From: Echinostoma caproni
Lineage: Eukaryota > Platyhelminthes > Trematoda > Plagiorchiida > Echinostomatidae
Direction: 5' to 3'
Assembly (NCBI GenBank): GCA_900618425.1
Contig: UZAN01042246.1
Span: 39,492-50,052 of the forward strand
Length of the DNA stretch: 10,561 nt
Part shown: one piece after another, positions 1-7,699 of the stretch
Numbering within the stretch: position 1 is the stretch's first letter
Layout of the letters: the number at the start of each line of letters is the position of its first letter
Program-made: the position numbers and the translations under genes
Notes under the pieces: model-generated
Database searches by the model: none
What the model saw: only the letters and a program-made list of their open reading frames with translations
Told to the model about the DNA's origin: nothing

Positions 1-78
1 AACGTTCGTGTGTGTATGTGAGTGTCTAAAAGAACTGTCATGTGAATTAATTGCCATCATCGGAGATGAAGTGAATCA

Positions 79-131
79 AATTGTGATTGCGCTTATAACT
101 AAGGTCAACGCGTCCGCGGAATCCAAAGTGA
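79..131 (+). other. Possible decayed hammerhead-ribozyme-like segment
   Basis: The stretch can be laid loosely along the Schistosoma Sm-alpha hammerhead. A TGAT (84-87) stands where CUGAUGA would be, an AAGG-C remnant (101-105) where the second arm of stem II would be, and the self-complementary ACGCGT followed by C (108-114) has the geometry of a very short stem III plus the cleavage-site C. GGAATCCA (118-125) resembles the stem I arm that follows the cleavage site. The CUGAUGA and GAAA boxes themselves are not preserved and stem II does not fold well. This is a resemblance and not a demonstrated ribozyme. No tRNA-like promoter is seen upstream. Confidence 0.25.
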
Positions 132-205
132 ATACGGCTTCCCGGTAGACACGAATGCCTATCCGGAGAAAAGCTGCAGTAGCACTGGGCAAATCTTTCT
201 ATCTA

Positions 206-207
206 AG

Positions 208-285
<78 letters not shown>

Positions 286-293
286 NTCTATAT
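206..293. repeat. (TATC)n microsatellite with one undetermined base
   Basis: About twenty near-perfect tandem TATC/CTAT units run without interruption until an N at position 286, after which the array degenerates into TCTATATCTACATAT. The N suggests a sequencing or assembly uncertainty in array length. The array may be the simple-repeat tail of whatever retroposon lies at 79-200, but that is only positional inference. The open frame across it is low-complexity and not a gene. Confidence 0.95.
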
Positions 294-299
294 CTACAT

Positions 300-574
300 A
301 TATTCCAAGTGGTCACTTTCGTGTGTTGGGTAAATCCCCACCATAATGCTCTTTGTTCACATTGAGGTGGTCATATTGTAAGCATTCACAAATGAAGGCT
401 CAAGGCTTTAAAGGGTAAACAATGTTGTCTGGACTGCATTTGTGTTTCAATTGTTGAAATGATCCCACAGAGCACATTTCAAACAAAACAACAGAGTAGC
501 GAACAAGCTCGTTTTCAGAGATTCGTATTTATGCCAATACATCTCAATACTACTTGGGAGTAAAATTGTCAAGG
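300..574. other. Stretch with no recognised gene
   Basis: I see no element or gene here. A 67-codon minus-strand open frame (447-650) overlaps it but has no recognisable motif. It lies just beyond the endonuclease end of the Penelope-like element and could include that element's 3' untranslated tail. Confidence 0.5.
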
Positions 575-594
575 GAAAATAAAATAAAATAAAA
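575..594. repeat. Short (AAAAT)n array
   Basis: Four consecutive AAAAT-type units. Read on the minus strand it is a T-rich run just downstream of the Penelope-like endonuclease relic, so it may mark the element's 3' end region. It may also be an unrelated simple repeat. Confidence 0.8.
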
Positions 595-614
595 CCACAG
601 ATTAGAAATGATTT

Positions 615-650
615 CATCGTGAGACCGGAAATCGAGCTCACCACGATCAC
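615..650. repeat. Imperfect inverted repeat at the Penelope 3' boundary
   Basis: ATCGTGAG near 616 and CTCACCACGAT near 637-647 are inverted copies with one extra base in the second arm, so the segment can fold into an imperfect hairpin with a loop of about 13 bases. It sits directly downstream of the recognisable endonuclease coding sequence on the minus strand. It could be a terminal structure of the element or chance. Confidence 0.4.
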
Positions 651-1282
651 ATGTTTGTTTGTCCACTCATCCGAGCATCGAGATTACTCACGATGCGGTT
701 TGGATCAGGGGTGGGCCAGGGAAGTTTTAGAGCTTCCACAAATTGCTTTTGGGCACAGAGAGCGCTTGTGCAGACGAATGTACACCGCTTCTGCCGTAGC
801 CAACATCCGACAGCGAACCTGTCTCGATAATCGCCCACGAACTTTGTACAGGGGTCGGAAAGCCTCGCACACGTTCACGGTATGATTTGTTTCATCTAGG
901 TGTGAAACCACTGCACTGGTGAGTGACTTAATCGTTCCGGTGTTCAGCCACGCGGGGTGCTGTTCACGAATTCGTTCGGACCATCGCCTGACCGTGCGGC
1001 CTATGTACGTTGTTCCACAGGAACCAGTAAATCAGTATACACAGAATGAGACCGCAGAGTCTGGAACGTTGTCCTTCAGCCGCAAACACACATGAGTGGG
1101 GCTTTTGAATTCATCCATGCCAAAATCTGACACCTGATTTTTTCGCAATTTTACAGTGGAAAATTGCGTTATATCCTCAACAGATTTTATCAGATCAATT
1201 AGTTCATTTCTCAAGGTCAAATGCTGTCCTACGGCCGCACATTTTTGATCTCCCACCGTTTTATCGCGTGTGAACACCAATT
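650..1282 (-). pseudogene. Penelope-like GIY-YIG endonuclease domain (3' half, broken)
   Basis: In the family this domain nicks target DNA for target-primed insertion. Reading leftwards from 1282, an open linker of about 80 codons runs to a TGA at 1032-1034. It is followed in the same frame by a cysteine-rich CxxCG-like stretch (SCGTTYIGRT), whose YIG (about 1000) is the second half of the GIY-YIG signature. The conserved RxxxRxxEHxPxW-type block follows (here WSERIREQHPAW), then the HLDETNH histidine block near 895, and a C-terminal run ending in LPWP. The C-terminal part reads in a second frame (from about 760 down to 650), so there is a frameshift near 755-765. The TGA lies where the family usually has a glutamine after the first tyrosine. 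The TGA plus the frameshift make the copy inactive. Identification is by motif memory, not a search. Confidence 0.85.
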
Positions 1283-1399
1283 TTCACGTTTCGCGCAGTG
1301 TGTGCGAAACCGCTACCACCGATTGAGGAAGAAGGGGCAAGGACAACAAACAAAACATCGTGCTGCTGGAGGATCGCTCTCAGGCGGCGTTTCATCAAC

Positions 1400-2441
1400 A
1401 AACTGATTGTACCTGTCTATTCTGTTAGTTCAGTTCTTAATACAAATGCTGGAACAGTTCGCCTTATTTTTCTTGACTACGCCAACGCCCGTGGTTCACT
1501 TGACCGTCACATTCTCATTCAACGTCTTGCTGACTGTGGCCTAGAATCCGACGTATTAAACGTTCCTGTCAACTTATTCTCTTCTAGGACACAATTTACC
1601 TCATGCAATGGTAAAACGTCGTCCTCTTCTTCTGTTAACTCTGGTGTCTTTCGGGGTGCCATTTTGTCTCCCTTCTTTTTTTCCCTGTACTGAAACTACC
1701 TTCCTGTCCTCACCAACTTTATTGCCTGTAAGTATGCCGACGATGTGGTGACTGGGTGCCCCTCCAATACTGATGCTTCTTTCCATCAACTTCAAAGAAG
1801 TCTGAATGACGTTTTTAGTTGGTCTTTACCTCGATCACTGTTGTTTAATGTTTCCAAATGTGTGGACGTTCCTTTCGGCCTTAAATCTGGCTCCCGCTAT
1901 CAAACTACCTTTAATAATTTACCGGATCTAGTAGTTAACAGTCACAGCATTCCCAAAGCTGACTCTGTTGAATACCTCGGAGTCTTTTTATCCCACAACC
2001 TCCCTTTGACCTTACATGCAGAGAACATTTACAACAAGGTTCGTAAACTCTTTTGATGCTTTGAGGCTTAGGAAGCCAGCTGTTCCCTCAAACGTAATTT
2101 TAAAATCCGTGGCAGCATGCATCCTCTCTCATTGGCTCTAATGTTCCCCTGTAATTTTTTCCGGCCTAAAAGAAAAAGATTTTGTATTAATTTCCAGGTC
2201 TATAACACTCCTTTCTCGATGTAGCGGCATAGTCAGACTAGTTCTGATTGATTTCATTGTGTGCAAACATATCGACGCATGTGAAAGAATAGCTGACCGA
2301 ATGTTGAACAACGAAGATCACTGCTTGCACAAAGAACTTACTCAATCCATGTCAAACCCCAGTACCCGCTCTCATAATAGGCTGCTTCCCGCACCGTCGC
2401 ATACAGAAACAGCATCCTCCCTTTTCTTGCTCGCTTTCTAG
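1400..2441 (+). pseudogene. Non-LTR reverse transcriptase, C-terminal part of ORF2 (broken)
   Basis: RNA-dependent DNA polymerase relic. RT blocks appear in order: FLDYANA (about 1470-1490) with the first catalytic aspartate; SGVFRGAILSPF (about 1640-1670), corresponding to the usual SGVPQG block; and KYADDVV with the YADD catalytic pair at 1733-1744. The primer-grip/thumb block VEYLGVFLSHN (about 1970-2000) follows, then HAENIYNKVRKL. All three catalytic aspartates are retained. An in-frame TGA at 1691-1693 sits right after FFFSLY. A frameshift near 2045 moves the frame, and the new frame then runs through a TAA near 2142 into the C-terminal region (LHKELTQSMSNPSTRSHNRL) and ends at 2439-2441. 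It is therefore a pseudogene with conserved chemistry but broken frame. CR1/Jockey superfamily is favoured over RTE because of the 3' tandem tail. Confidence 0.85.
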
Positions 2442-2657
2442 TAAATCGGGCACCTATTATTACAGGTTTGGTTGAAAACCTCATGAGTTAGTTTATTTGT
2501 TCGTTTTTGTATCCGTCACTATCGTCTTCGTGCGTTCAGTTATCTGTCGTTTTTTATTTTTTAAATTAACCTATTCACATTCGGAGGCCATTCACCTCAG
2601 CTCCACAGTATTATCGTGAAAAATCGCTGAAAATTCACCCTATGGGTCAATAAGCTT

Positions 2658-2677
2658 ACTTTGACTTGACTTGACTT
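2658..2677 (+). repeat. (TTGAC)n 3'-terminal repeat of the CR1-like element
   Basis: About four head-to-tail TTGAC units form the junction between the non-LTR element and the Penelope sequence. Terminal microsatellite-like arrays are the family's substitute for a poly(A) tail, and this one fixes the 3' end of the insertion precisely. Confidence 0.8.
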
Positions 2678-3420
2678 GGATGCATAGAAAGTCTTATCGA
2701 TTGCGTCAGATAATCTTCTTTGTATGATCTCGGCTGATGTGCCCCTTTGAACGGTAAAGAAATGTACACGGATTTTTTCTTAACCTCGATGTTTCGTAAA
2801 GAGTTTTACGTGCACTGAATCCTCTTGTTGACTAAACGCTCCGGATACCTGTTACGTGCAAAGATCGATTTTACAGTACGGAGCTCTTCTTCTAGCGCAT
2901 CCTAACTGCAGATCTTTCTTACCCCATTCGCTAGACAGCGGACCAGGTTCTTTTTTTATCTTCAGTGGTAAAAGGCTTCGGAAATGAATGTATTATTCTT
3001 CCGACATTGCCTTTCTATGCACGGTACGCTGCACTGAACCATCTGATCGACGGGTGATGCAGATATCTAGAAGCGACAATTTGTTGTCACACTCCATTTC
3101 CAAAGTAAATGTTATGTTGGGATGCGCATTGTGGAAGCTATTTAATAGTTCTGTTGTATTCAATGTTGTACCAATCACACAATAAATGCCATCTACGTAC
3201 CGTGTGTATAGTACGCAGTCTTCGACGAATGATTGTATTTGAAAGGTTGCAAGCTTCGCCATGAATAAATCCGCGAAAAGCGGTCCCAGCGGAGACATTT
3301 GTGTTTATCAGGGTGCATTGGTGCGGTTTTTTCATCGGGGCTCAAACAAACAGAGGTCAACTGGAGCAAAACAAGAATCAGGCTATCGGGGGACAACATA
3401 TCATCTCCATGCTCAGACCG
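2678..3420 (-). pseudogene. Penelope-like reverse transcriptase (5' half, broken)
   Basis: Reading leftwards from about 3420, a degraded finger region (near DDMLSPDSL) is followed by a frameshift close to 3300. Then comes MSPLGPLFADLFMA (3298-3257), the usual MGSPLGPLLADLFM block of Penelope-like RTs. The catalytic box reads YTRYVDGIY (about 3210-3180): the second aspartate of YVDD is glycine, encoded at 3188-3190. HPNITFTLE, LSLLDI and a TVHRK block (about 3120-3010) are family-typical. Two further stops follow near 2960-2955, within HFRSLLPL to KKNLVRCLANGVRK, and more lie near 2895 and 2805. A frameshift near 2725 leads into AEIIQRRLSDAIDKTFY, which ends at the nested insertion. Loss of a catalytic aspartate plus several stops means no activity. 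Confidence 0.85.
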
Positions 3421-3611
3421 CATGCGTGGTTTGTCTCATTCCCTTCTCTTTGAAACGGTCATCAGTTGTCCACTATGCGAAGACATTCGCAGAAGCAGAG
3501 ACGAGAAATTGAATGCGGGCATTGCTTACGCGCATCCGGTTTGTTAATAGACGGGAGTTTTGGGTGAGCGCTGAGCGAAACGTTTCCCTGATGCACAGAC
3601 AGTTTTATTTG
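3421..3611. other. Unassigned gap between Penelope and mariner relics
   Basis: I can assign nothing here. It should contain the truncated 5' edge of the Penelope element and the 3' end of the mariner copy, but neither a clear mariner terminal inverted repeat nor a TA duplication could be picked out by eye. Plus-strand open frames of 82-83 codons overlapping this region are on the opposite strand to the recognised coding relics and show no motif. Confidence 0.5.
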
Positions 3612-4290
3612 TTACACGAAACTAAGCACTATGATTTCCCGTATGATTATTCCTTTCTCAGAGTTAATGCACACAGTCCCATGCGCTGAAATCATTTGAT
3701 GCAACAGCTTGACCATATCGAAACGAATAACCACCGTTCGACCAGTTCAATGAAGGCCACCAGTGCAGATATTTGTGATTGGTTTCGGATTCCACGCATC
3801 GCGACGTGGAGATTTGGACACCACAAAAGAGTCACACGGAGTCAGGATTGAACTGTAGGGTGGATGATCGACCTCCGGGATGTTGTCTGTTGCCAGAAAA
3901 TAGCAGATGACATTGTGCAGCAAGGTCCCTCGTGCTTGAGTCCTTAGACGACGCCTGTCAACAGCTTCCAGCACTTTTGGCGGACAGTGCGTGGCTTACC
4001 AGTCTCCGGTGATCGTGCTGTACTGCACAGATAGTATAGTTTTGGCCATGAACACCATCCACTTTTACGCACTGAGCTCGTGTACGAATTTCTGAGCCCG
4101 TTTCGCTTGGTCTCTGGATCGAAACTGTAAACCCAAGTCTCACCATTATTGACGATCTCCCAAACTGCATTGGAAAGTCTACCATCAAACCTTATAGAAA
4201 GTCTAATGCGGCACCAATTCATCCGAACTGTTTTCCGTCCCCCCCCTGCTGAGCTGACGGGATACTGTTTCCGAGTATGGGGCGACCGTC
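3612..4290 (-). pseudogene. mariner-family transposase, N-terminally truncated and broken
   Basis: DDD-type cut-and-paste transposase relic. Reading leftwards from about 4290, RMNWCR and FDGRLSNAVWEIV are followed by NNGETWVYSFDPETKR (about 4150-4105), which matches the mariner block GDETWVY...DPETKR. The aspartate of GDE is glycine here (codon 4142-4144). The frame ends at 3947 after a poorly conserved stretch. The homology continues in another frame from 3974: LEAVDRRRLRTQARGTLLH, then a direct jump to NVICYFLATDNIP. The HDNA block with the second catalytic aspartate has been deleted. DHPPYSSILTPCDSF (about 3860-3820) retains the third aspartate. After a TGA at 3747-3749 the C-terminal tail (FDMVKLLHQMI, CINSEKG) runs to a TAA at about 3612. 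The DNA-binding N-terminal half is missing or unrecognisable. Two of three catalytic residues are gone. Confidence 0.85.
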
Positions 4291-4433
4291 GTATGACTTG
4301 TGAGCTGTATGTGCTCGGTGGTGTTGATATTTGGTTCTACGAGTGAGTTGCAATCACCGAATAGTATTCACACAAGCATTTCATTCGTTCGATTGATATT
4401 TCGTAATAGAGTTGGTCCTCATGGCGTGAGTCG
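4291..4433. other. Unassigned stretch upstream of the mariner relic
   Basis: This is where the helix-turn-helix half of a full mariner would lie, but I cannot recognise it in any minus-strand frame. It is either deleted or too diverged. Confidence 0.4.
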
Positions 4434-4457
4434 GTGTGTGCGTGTGTGCGTGTGTGG
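4434..4457. repeat. (GT/GC)n microsatellite
   Basis: Alternating GTGTGTGC units on the plus strand. No gene relation is apparent. Confidence 0.85.
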
Positions 4458-4645
4458 TAGCAGGAAGCATCTGTCAATCGATCGGGCAATCAATCCGGTC
4501 ATCTGTATGTATGAAAAACGTGTATAGTCAATTGAAGGGTCACTGAAGTAAGCGTCTTGCCGAATTGACGTTCCCATTTTTCGCTTTACCTTTCGATGAT
4601 TTAACCAGTAGGAATTATTATAATCGCAGTAGTAGTGTTGTGAGA

Positions 4646-4667
4646 TACTACTCACTTGTGAGTAGTA
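4646..4667. repeat. Perfect 10-bp inverted repeat with 2-base spacer
   Basis: TACTACTCAC and GTGAGTAGTA are exact reverse complements separated by TT, giving a near-cruciform sequence. It lies just outside the mariner relic and upstream of the gag-like relic. It could be an end of a small element. No partner copy was seen elsewhere in the window. Confidence 0.7.
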
Positions 4668-4750
4668 AGTCACATTGTTCGTGATTACTTTCGACGATCA
4701 AAAATCAAGATCACCACAGGCAAACTGTTGTATCTCAGAGAATAACTATC

Positions 4751-5590
4751 GATTGCGGCGTTCATTACCCGTCGTGCTGCCATGAATTGCGATGGGTATG
4801 TTTCAGGACGGCCCAGCTCGGAATTGGCGTGGACCCTCTGTCGCACGCCGTGGCTCTGCGTGCCCTGTTGACTCGAGCCTTCCCGATGTTGGATGATGTT
4901 GCGCGTTCGGATTTAATGCTCGATTGCTTCATTGAGAGCATGCCAGAGGACTTGTGGGAGAACACATGGATAATTAATGCTTAGAAAACAATGGATCTAT
5001 TAAAACTGCCGATGTCCTTAGGGAATTCACCTGCCCAGTCAACCGAAGACCCTGGACGCCAGCCTATTGAAAATACAGCAACTTTCAAGAAACAAACGGA
5101 GGTGGAAGCGATCTGAACCGATTCCAACCAGAGAGCTCTCAAGAATGAGGATTTTGGGCTCGAAGATCTATAGTGCTGGCCGAAAAATTGCCCCGAAACA
5201 CAGAGCAAGCGGTTCCTAAGAGAACTCCTGATTTTGTTCAAACAGTTGACCCCGGAGAATGCTCCCTGCGGAACGAATGATCATTGTTCAGTCCAAACCC
5301 CCATGGAGGTGGGAAATCAGAAAGCGCCATATTTGTCTGACACCTGTCCTGCAGTTTATATGACTGAACTTCAGTCAACTGAGTCATTAGAAGCCTCGAA
5401 TACGGCAGAGAAGACAGTTGGTGAACACGAGCCACAAGTTGATAGCGCAGCAAATCGAACTTTCTCTATTGAGAACACGACGGACAAGCAAACGTTTGCC
5501 AGATCACAGAACAAAACCATAAGCAAGTTAAGAATTCCGGTGAGATGGAAACCAATCGCACTTATAAAAGTGCCGGAAGCAGAGTGCAAG
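4751..5590 (+). pseudogene. Probable gag-like relic of an LTR (Ty3/gypsy-type) retrotransposon
   Basis: One frame stays nearly open for about 840 bases, interrupted only by TAG at 4982, TGA near 5114 and TAG near 5171. The most telling part is 4784-4950: ELRWVCFRTAQ, then LRALLTRAFP, then RSDLMLDCFIESMPEDLWE. This matches the helical capsid pattern of retrotransposon Gag proteins (ELR...L..LA.RAFP......LLLD.FI.G.P). Downstream residues are polar and acidic (168 codons from 5234), with no intact CCHC zinc knuckle. A CWPKNC fragment near 5175 could be a decayed one, but that is weak. No protease, RT, integrase or LTR is seen nearby. The frame then runs into the CA microsatellite at 5594. Function is inferred from a partial pattern. 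An ordinary host exon cannot be fully excluded. Confidence 0.5.
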
Positions 5591-5592
5591 TA

Positions 5593-5593
<1 letters not shown>

Positions 5594-5635
<42 letters not shown>

Positions 5636-5653
5636 AATATATATATATATATA
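5594..5653. repeat. (CA)n followed by (TA)n microsatellites
   Basis: About nineteen CA units pass into ATAAATA and then about eight TA units. The translated THTHTH run is low complexity. The array separates the gag-like relic from the hammerhead-like repeat that follows. Confidence 0.95.
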
Positions 5654-5699
5654 ATGCGTGTGAATTTAGTTGATAAACTGTTCTCGATTCATTTGGTTT

Positions 5700-5790
5700 T
5701 AAGATTGCGGTTACCCAAGGTAACCGAAACGTGGACTTAGTTTCACCTGTACCGACATCGCTGTGTTTTCACAAATACAACTTATATAAA
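5700..5790 (+). repeat. Penelope-type hammerhead-like repeat, copy 1
   Basis: A perfect 7-bp stem (GGTTACC 5709-5715, loop CAA, GGTAACC 5719-5725) is followed immediately by GAAAC (5726-5730) and GTG. In PLE terminal repeats a hammerhead ribozyme has stem II directly followed by GAAAC and a GTC cleavage triplet. Here the stem and GAAAC survive, GTC is GTG, and the CUGAUGA box that should precede the stem is not recognisable. About 20 bases on, TACCGACATCGCTGTGTTTTC (from 5749) is 19/22 identical to a minus-strand stretch near 7750, where the same stem recurs. The two are therefore inverted copies of one repeat family. Ribozyme origin is inferred, and activity is unlikely. Confidence 0.6.
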
Positions 5791-5965
5791 GCTGAATATC
5801 TTTTAGTCCTTATCTTATTTATCCTGAAGCTCCTTCGGGGTTCAGTCAGTTTACGGATCAACAGGCACGGTCTACCCTGGATACCCTTATTTCACTCTCT
5901 CTCCTACAACGCCAGATTTTTGAAATCCTTGCAGTTTATCGTGCTGTTTATGATTTTTGCTCATT

Positions 5966-6895
5966 ATGTTGGAAAGCGCTTCAAACGACTGTAAAAATCT
6001 GTTCAAGGACATCAAAAAATACCTTGCTGGTAGTCGTGTGGCACTAAGGCGCCGTTCTATTGAAAAATTGACCGTTCCGTCTATTATCTCATGTAACATT
6101 CGATGGCTTATGAGAAAACTTGATGATGTCAAGATCATGATACACCAGAGGGAATGCAAGAATGTCGGGGCAATGCTACTCCGGGAAAGCTAGCTACATC
6201 CTGATATTGAGGACAACATCGTGCATCTTGATGGATTTGACATATTCCGAGGCGATTGCAATGTGAACTTCCTTCACAGAGGTGGTGGCATGGTCACTTT
6301 TGTTAACAGAAATTGGTGCAAAAACGCTCGTGAATATTTTCAATTAAATGATCTCAAAAAAATTGTATTTTTGTTCATGACATTATATAAACGAACATTT
6401 ACAACTTTCCCGACACACCTTCCTCTGATGTTCGTCTGTTTCTCGACTGATTCTCTCACAACTTGTAACCAGTTTCGACCAGTCTTTATGCATTGCTGCT
6501 GGTGGTTTTATTCGTTTTAATATCTCTTTCCTTACAACTTTAGATTTGACGAATCTTTTAAATTTTCCTACCCGGCTTCGTATTCAACTTGACGGGATTT
6601 TTTTTAATAGCCCCGATATCTTTTTCATTGAGAAGCGGGCTCCCATAGGTAGCTCCGATCATTGTTCTATTTTTTGAACCCTAAATATTAAATATTTTCA
6701 TCACCATATGAACTGTTCCATATCCAGAACCATCAGAAGGAGAAGTCGCACTTCCGAAAACCTATTCAAACTTAGAGATATGGTTTCATCTACCGACTTC
6801 AATGTCTTTTCCAATGCGGACATCTCTTCCAGTTGTGAGCATCTTACATGTTATCTTAATTTTTGCTATGATCTGTGTTGACCAAGAAACATAAC
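5966..6895 (+). pseudogene. AP-type endonuclease domain of a CR1/Jockey-like retrotransposon (broken)
   Basis: N-terminal part of a non-LTR ORF2, which nicks target DNA to prime reverse transcription. Blocks in order are: IISCNIRWLMRKLDDVK (about 6083-6133), with the active-site asparagine region; ECKNVGAMLLRES then TAG at 6191-6193 then LHPDIEDN, where family members have ETWLH, so TAG replaces tryptophan; and HRGGGMVTFVNRNW (about 6277-6315). After a frameshift between about 6390 and 6490 come AAGGFIRFNISF (the GDFN motif, here GGFI, aspartate and asparagine lost), LLNFPTRLRIQLDGIFFNS, and RAPIGSSDHCSIF (6627-6675), which carries the terminal SDH motif with a TGA straight after. A linker-like stretch (MVSSTDFNVFSNAD, CEHLTCYLNFCYDLC) runs to about 6885. 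RT is absent: the copy ends before it. Catalytically dead. Confidence 0.8.
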
Positions 6896-7699
6896 AGTTT
6901 ATCTTCGACAGTTGACCCTGCGGTGTGCGGCTGATTGAATCAGTGTCTTCTAAGGGCACCATACCCAAACCGGAATAAAATTCAAAAGGGGTTGGCGTAC
7001 AATTGAAGCCTAGAAACAATGTAATCGTAAGTTTGGTATATATTCTCGCTTGAGGTTGACAGTAAATAACGGTTAGACCAAATTAAATATTATTTTTCAC
7101 AAGGACGCAGTCCGTTTCTGTAGAGATCAAGTTCAATGGTAAATTCATTCGTTTACCGCAAAGATGCTGAGATTTCAATTTAATCCAAAAACGTTCCTCT
7201 GAATTAGAAACAGGGATAAATCAGCTACCTCGACGTTGGTCGTCAGTGTTTAGGGTGTGCTGTGTATCAAAGGAAACTGACAAATCATATTTGATAGTCA
7301 AATTCGTGGACTCTATGCTAAAGCGACTGTCTCCACTGCTCAAAAATGAAGAAGGGCAAATGGAACATGGATGAGATGAAAGTACAATACCTGTATCAAG
7401 TCTGGGAGTCATTTTGATGAATAAATTCTAGTTAAGTTTCCTACTGATGCACCAGTGACCATCGTCAAAATCGCGAAAGTGTACATTACAATGGCATGTG
7501 GTTAATAGAAGCGAAGACATAAGTGGGTATTATATCAGATATGTTGCGTCTGATGTGGGGCAATATCGTATTCATTCCGGTGAATGAGACTTGAAAAACG
7601 AGGAATTCAGAGGAATGAATGTGCTGGAAATCCGGATGTTGCACGAGTTTGATCAATACTTGTATATTTTGGTGTCCTGGGTGCAGGATATACGGAGTA
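6896..7699. other. Stretch with no recognised gene
   Basis: Open frames of 63-77 codons on the minus strand (6786-7019, 7221-7412) show no domain. I see no element ends here. It may hold the 3' remainder of the endonuclease-bearing retrotransposon, diverged beyond recognition. Confidence 0.5.

Larger units (their letters stand above)
1283..2677 (+). mobile_element. 5'-truncated CR1/Jockey-type non-LTR retrotransposon nested in the Penelope element
   Basis: Plus-strand copy of about 1.4 kb containing RT, thumb and C-terminal coding relics, a 3' untranslated region of about 220 bases, a GTCAATAAGC polyadenylation-like signal near 2647, and a terminal direct array of TTGAC units (2658-2677). 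CR1-group elements characteristically end in short tandem repeats instead of poly(A), and 5' truncation is typical of target-primed insertion. The left boundary is placed at about 1283 because the minus-strand Penelope reading frame is interrupted there, and the right boundary at the last TTGAC unit because Penelope sequence resumes immediately. No clear target-site duplication is visible. The first 100 bases (1290-1400) may be an internal-deletion relic upstream of RT. Confidence 0.8.
650..3420 (-). mobile_element. Penelope-like retroelement, split by a nested insertion
   Basis: One minus-strand element in two pieces. Its reverse transcriptase portion lies at 3420-2678, and its GIY-YIG endonuclease portion at 1282-650. 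RT followed by a C-terminal GIY-YIG endonuclease is the hallmark order of Penelope-like elements and of no other retroelement group I know. The two halves have the same orientation and the correct order. The left half stops at residues reading DKTFYASK and the right half resumes at KLVFTRDK, so the interrupted codons look nearly contiguous across the plus-strand insertion at about 1283-2677. The element is truncated at its 5' side: nothing recognisable extends beyond about 3420-3480. Several frameshifts and stops make it a dead copy. Confidence 0.85.

Noticed and set aside
155..346. 63-codon open frame with SIYL repeats
   Set aside because: It is only translation of the TATC microsatellite.
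619..885. 88-codon plus-strand frame
   Set aside because: It is opposite the recognised Penelope endonuclease relic on the minus strand, so an antisense shadow.
5371..5634. 87-codon minus-strand frame beginning with alternating Cys/Val
   Set aside because: It is a shadow of the CA microsatellite and of the plus-strand gag-like frame.
4700..5700. Long terminal repeats around the gag-like relic
   Set aside because: I found no matching direct repeats with TG...CA ends on both sides within the window.
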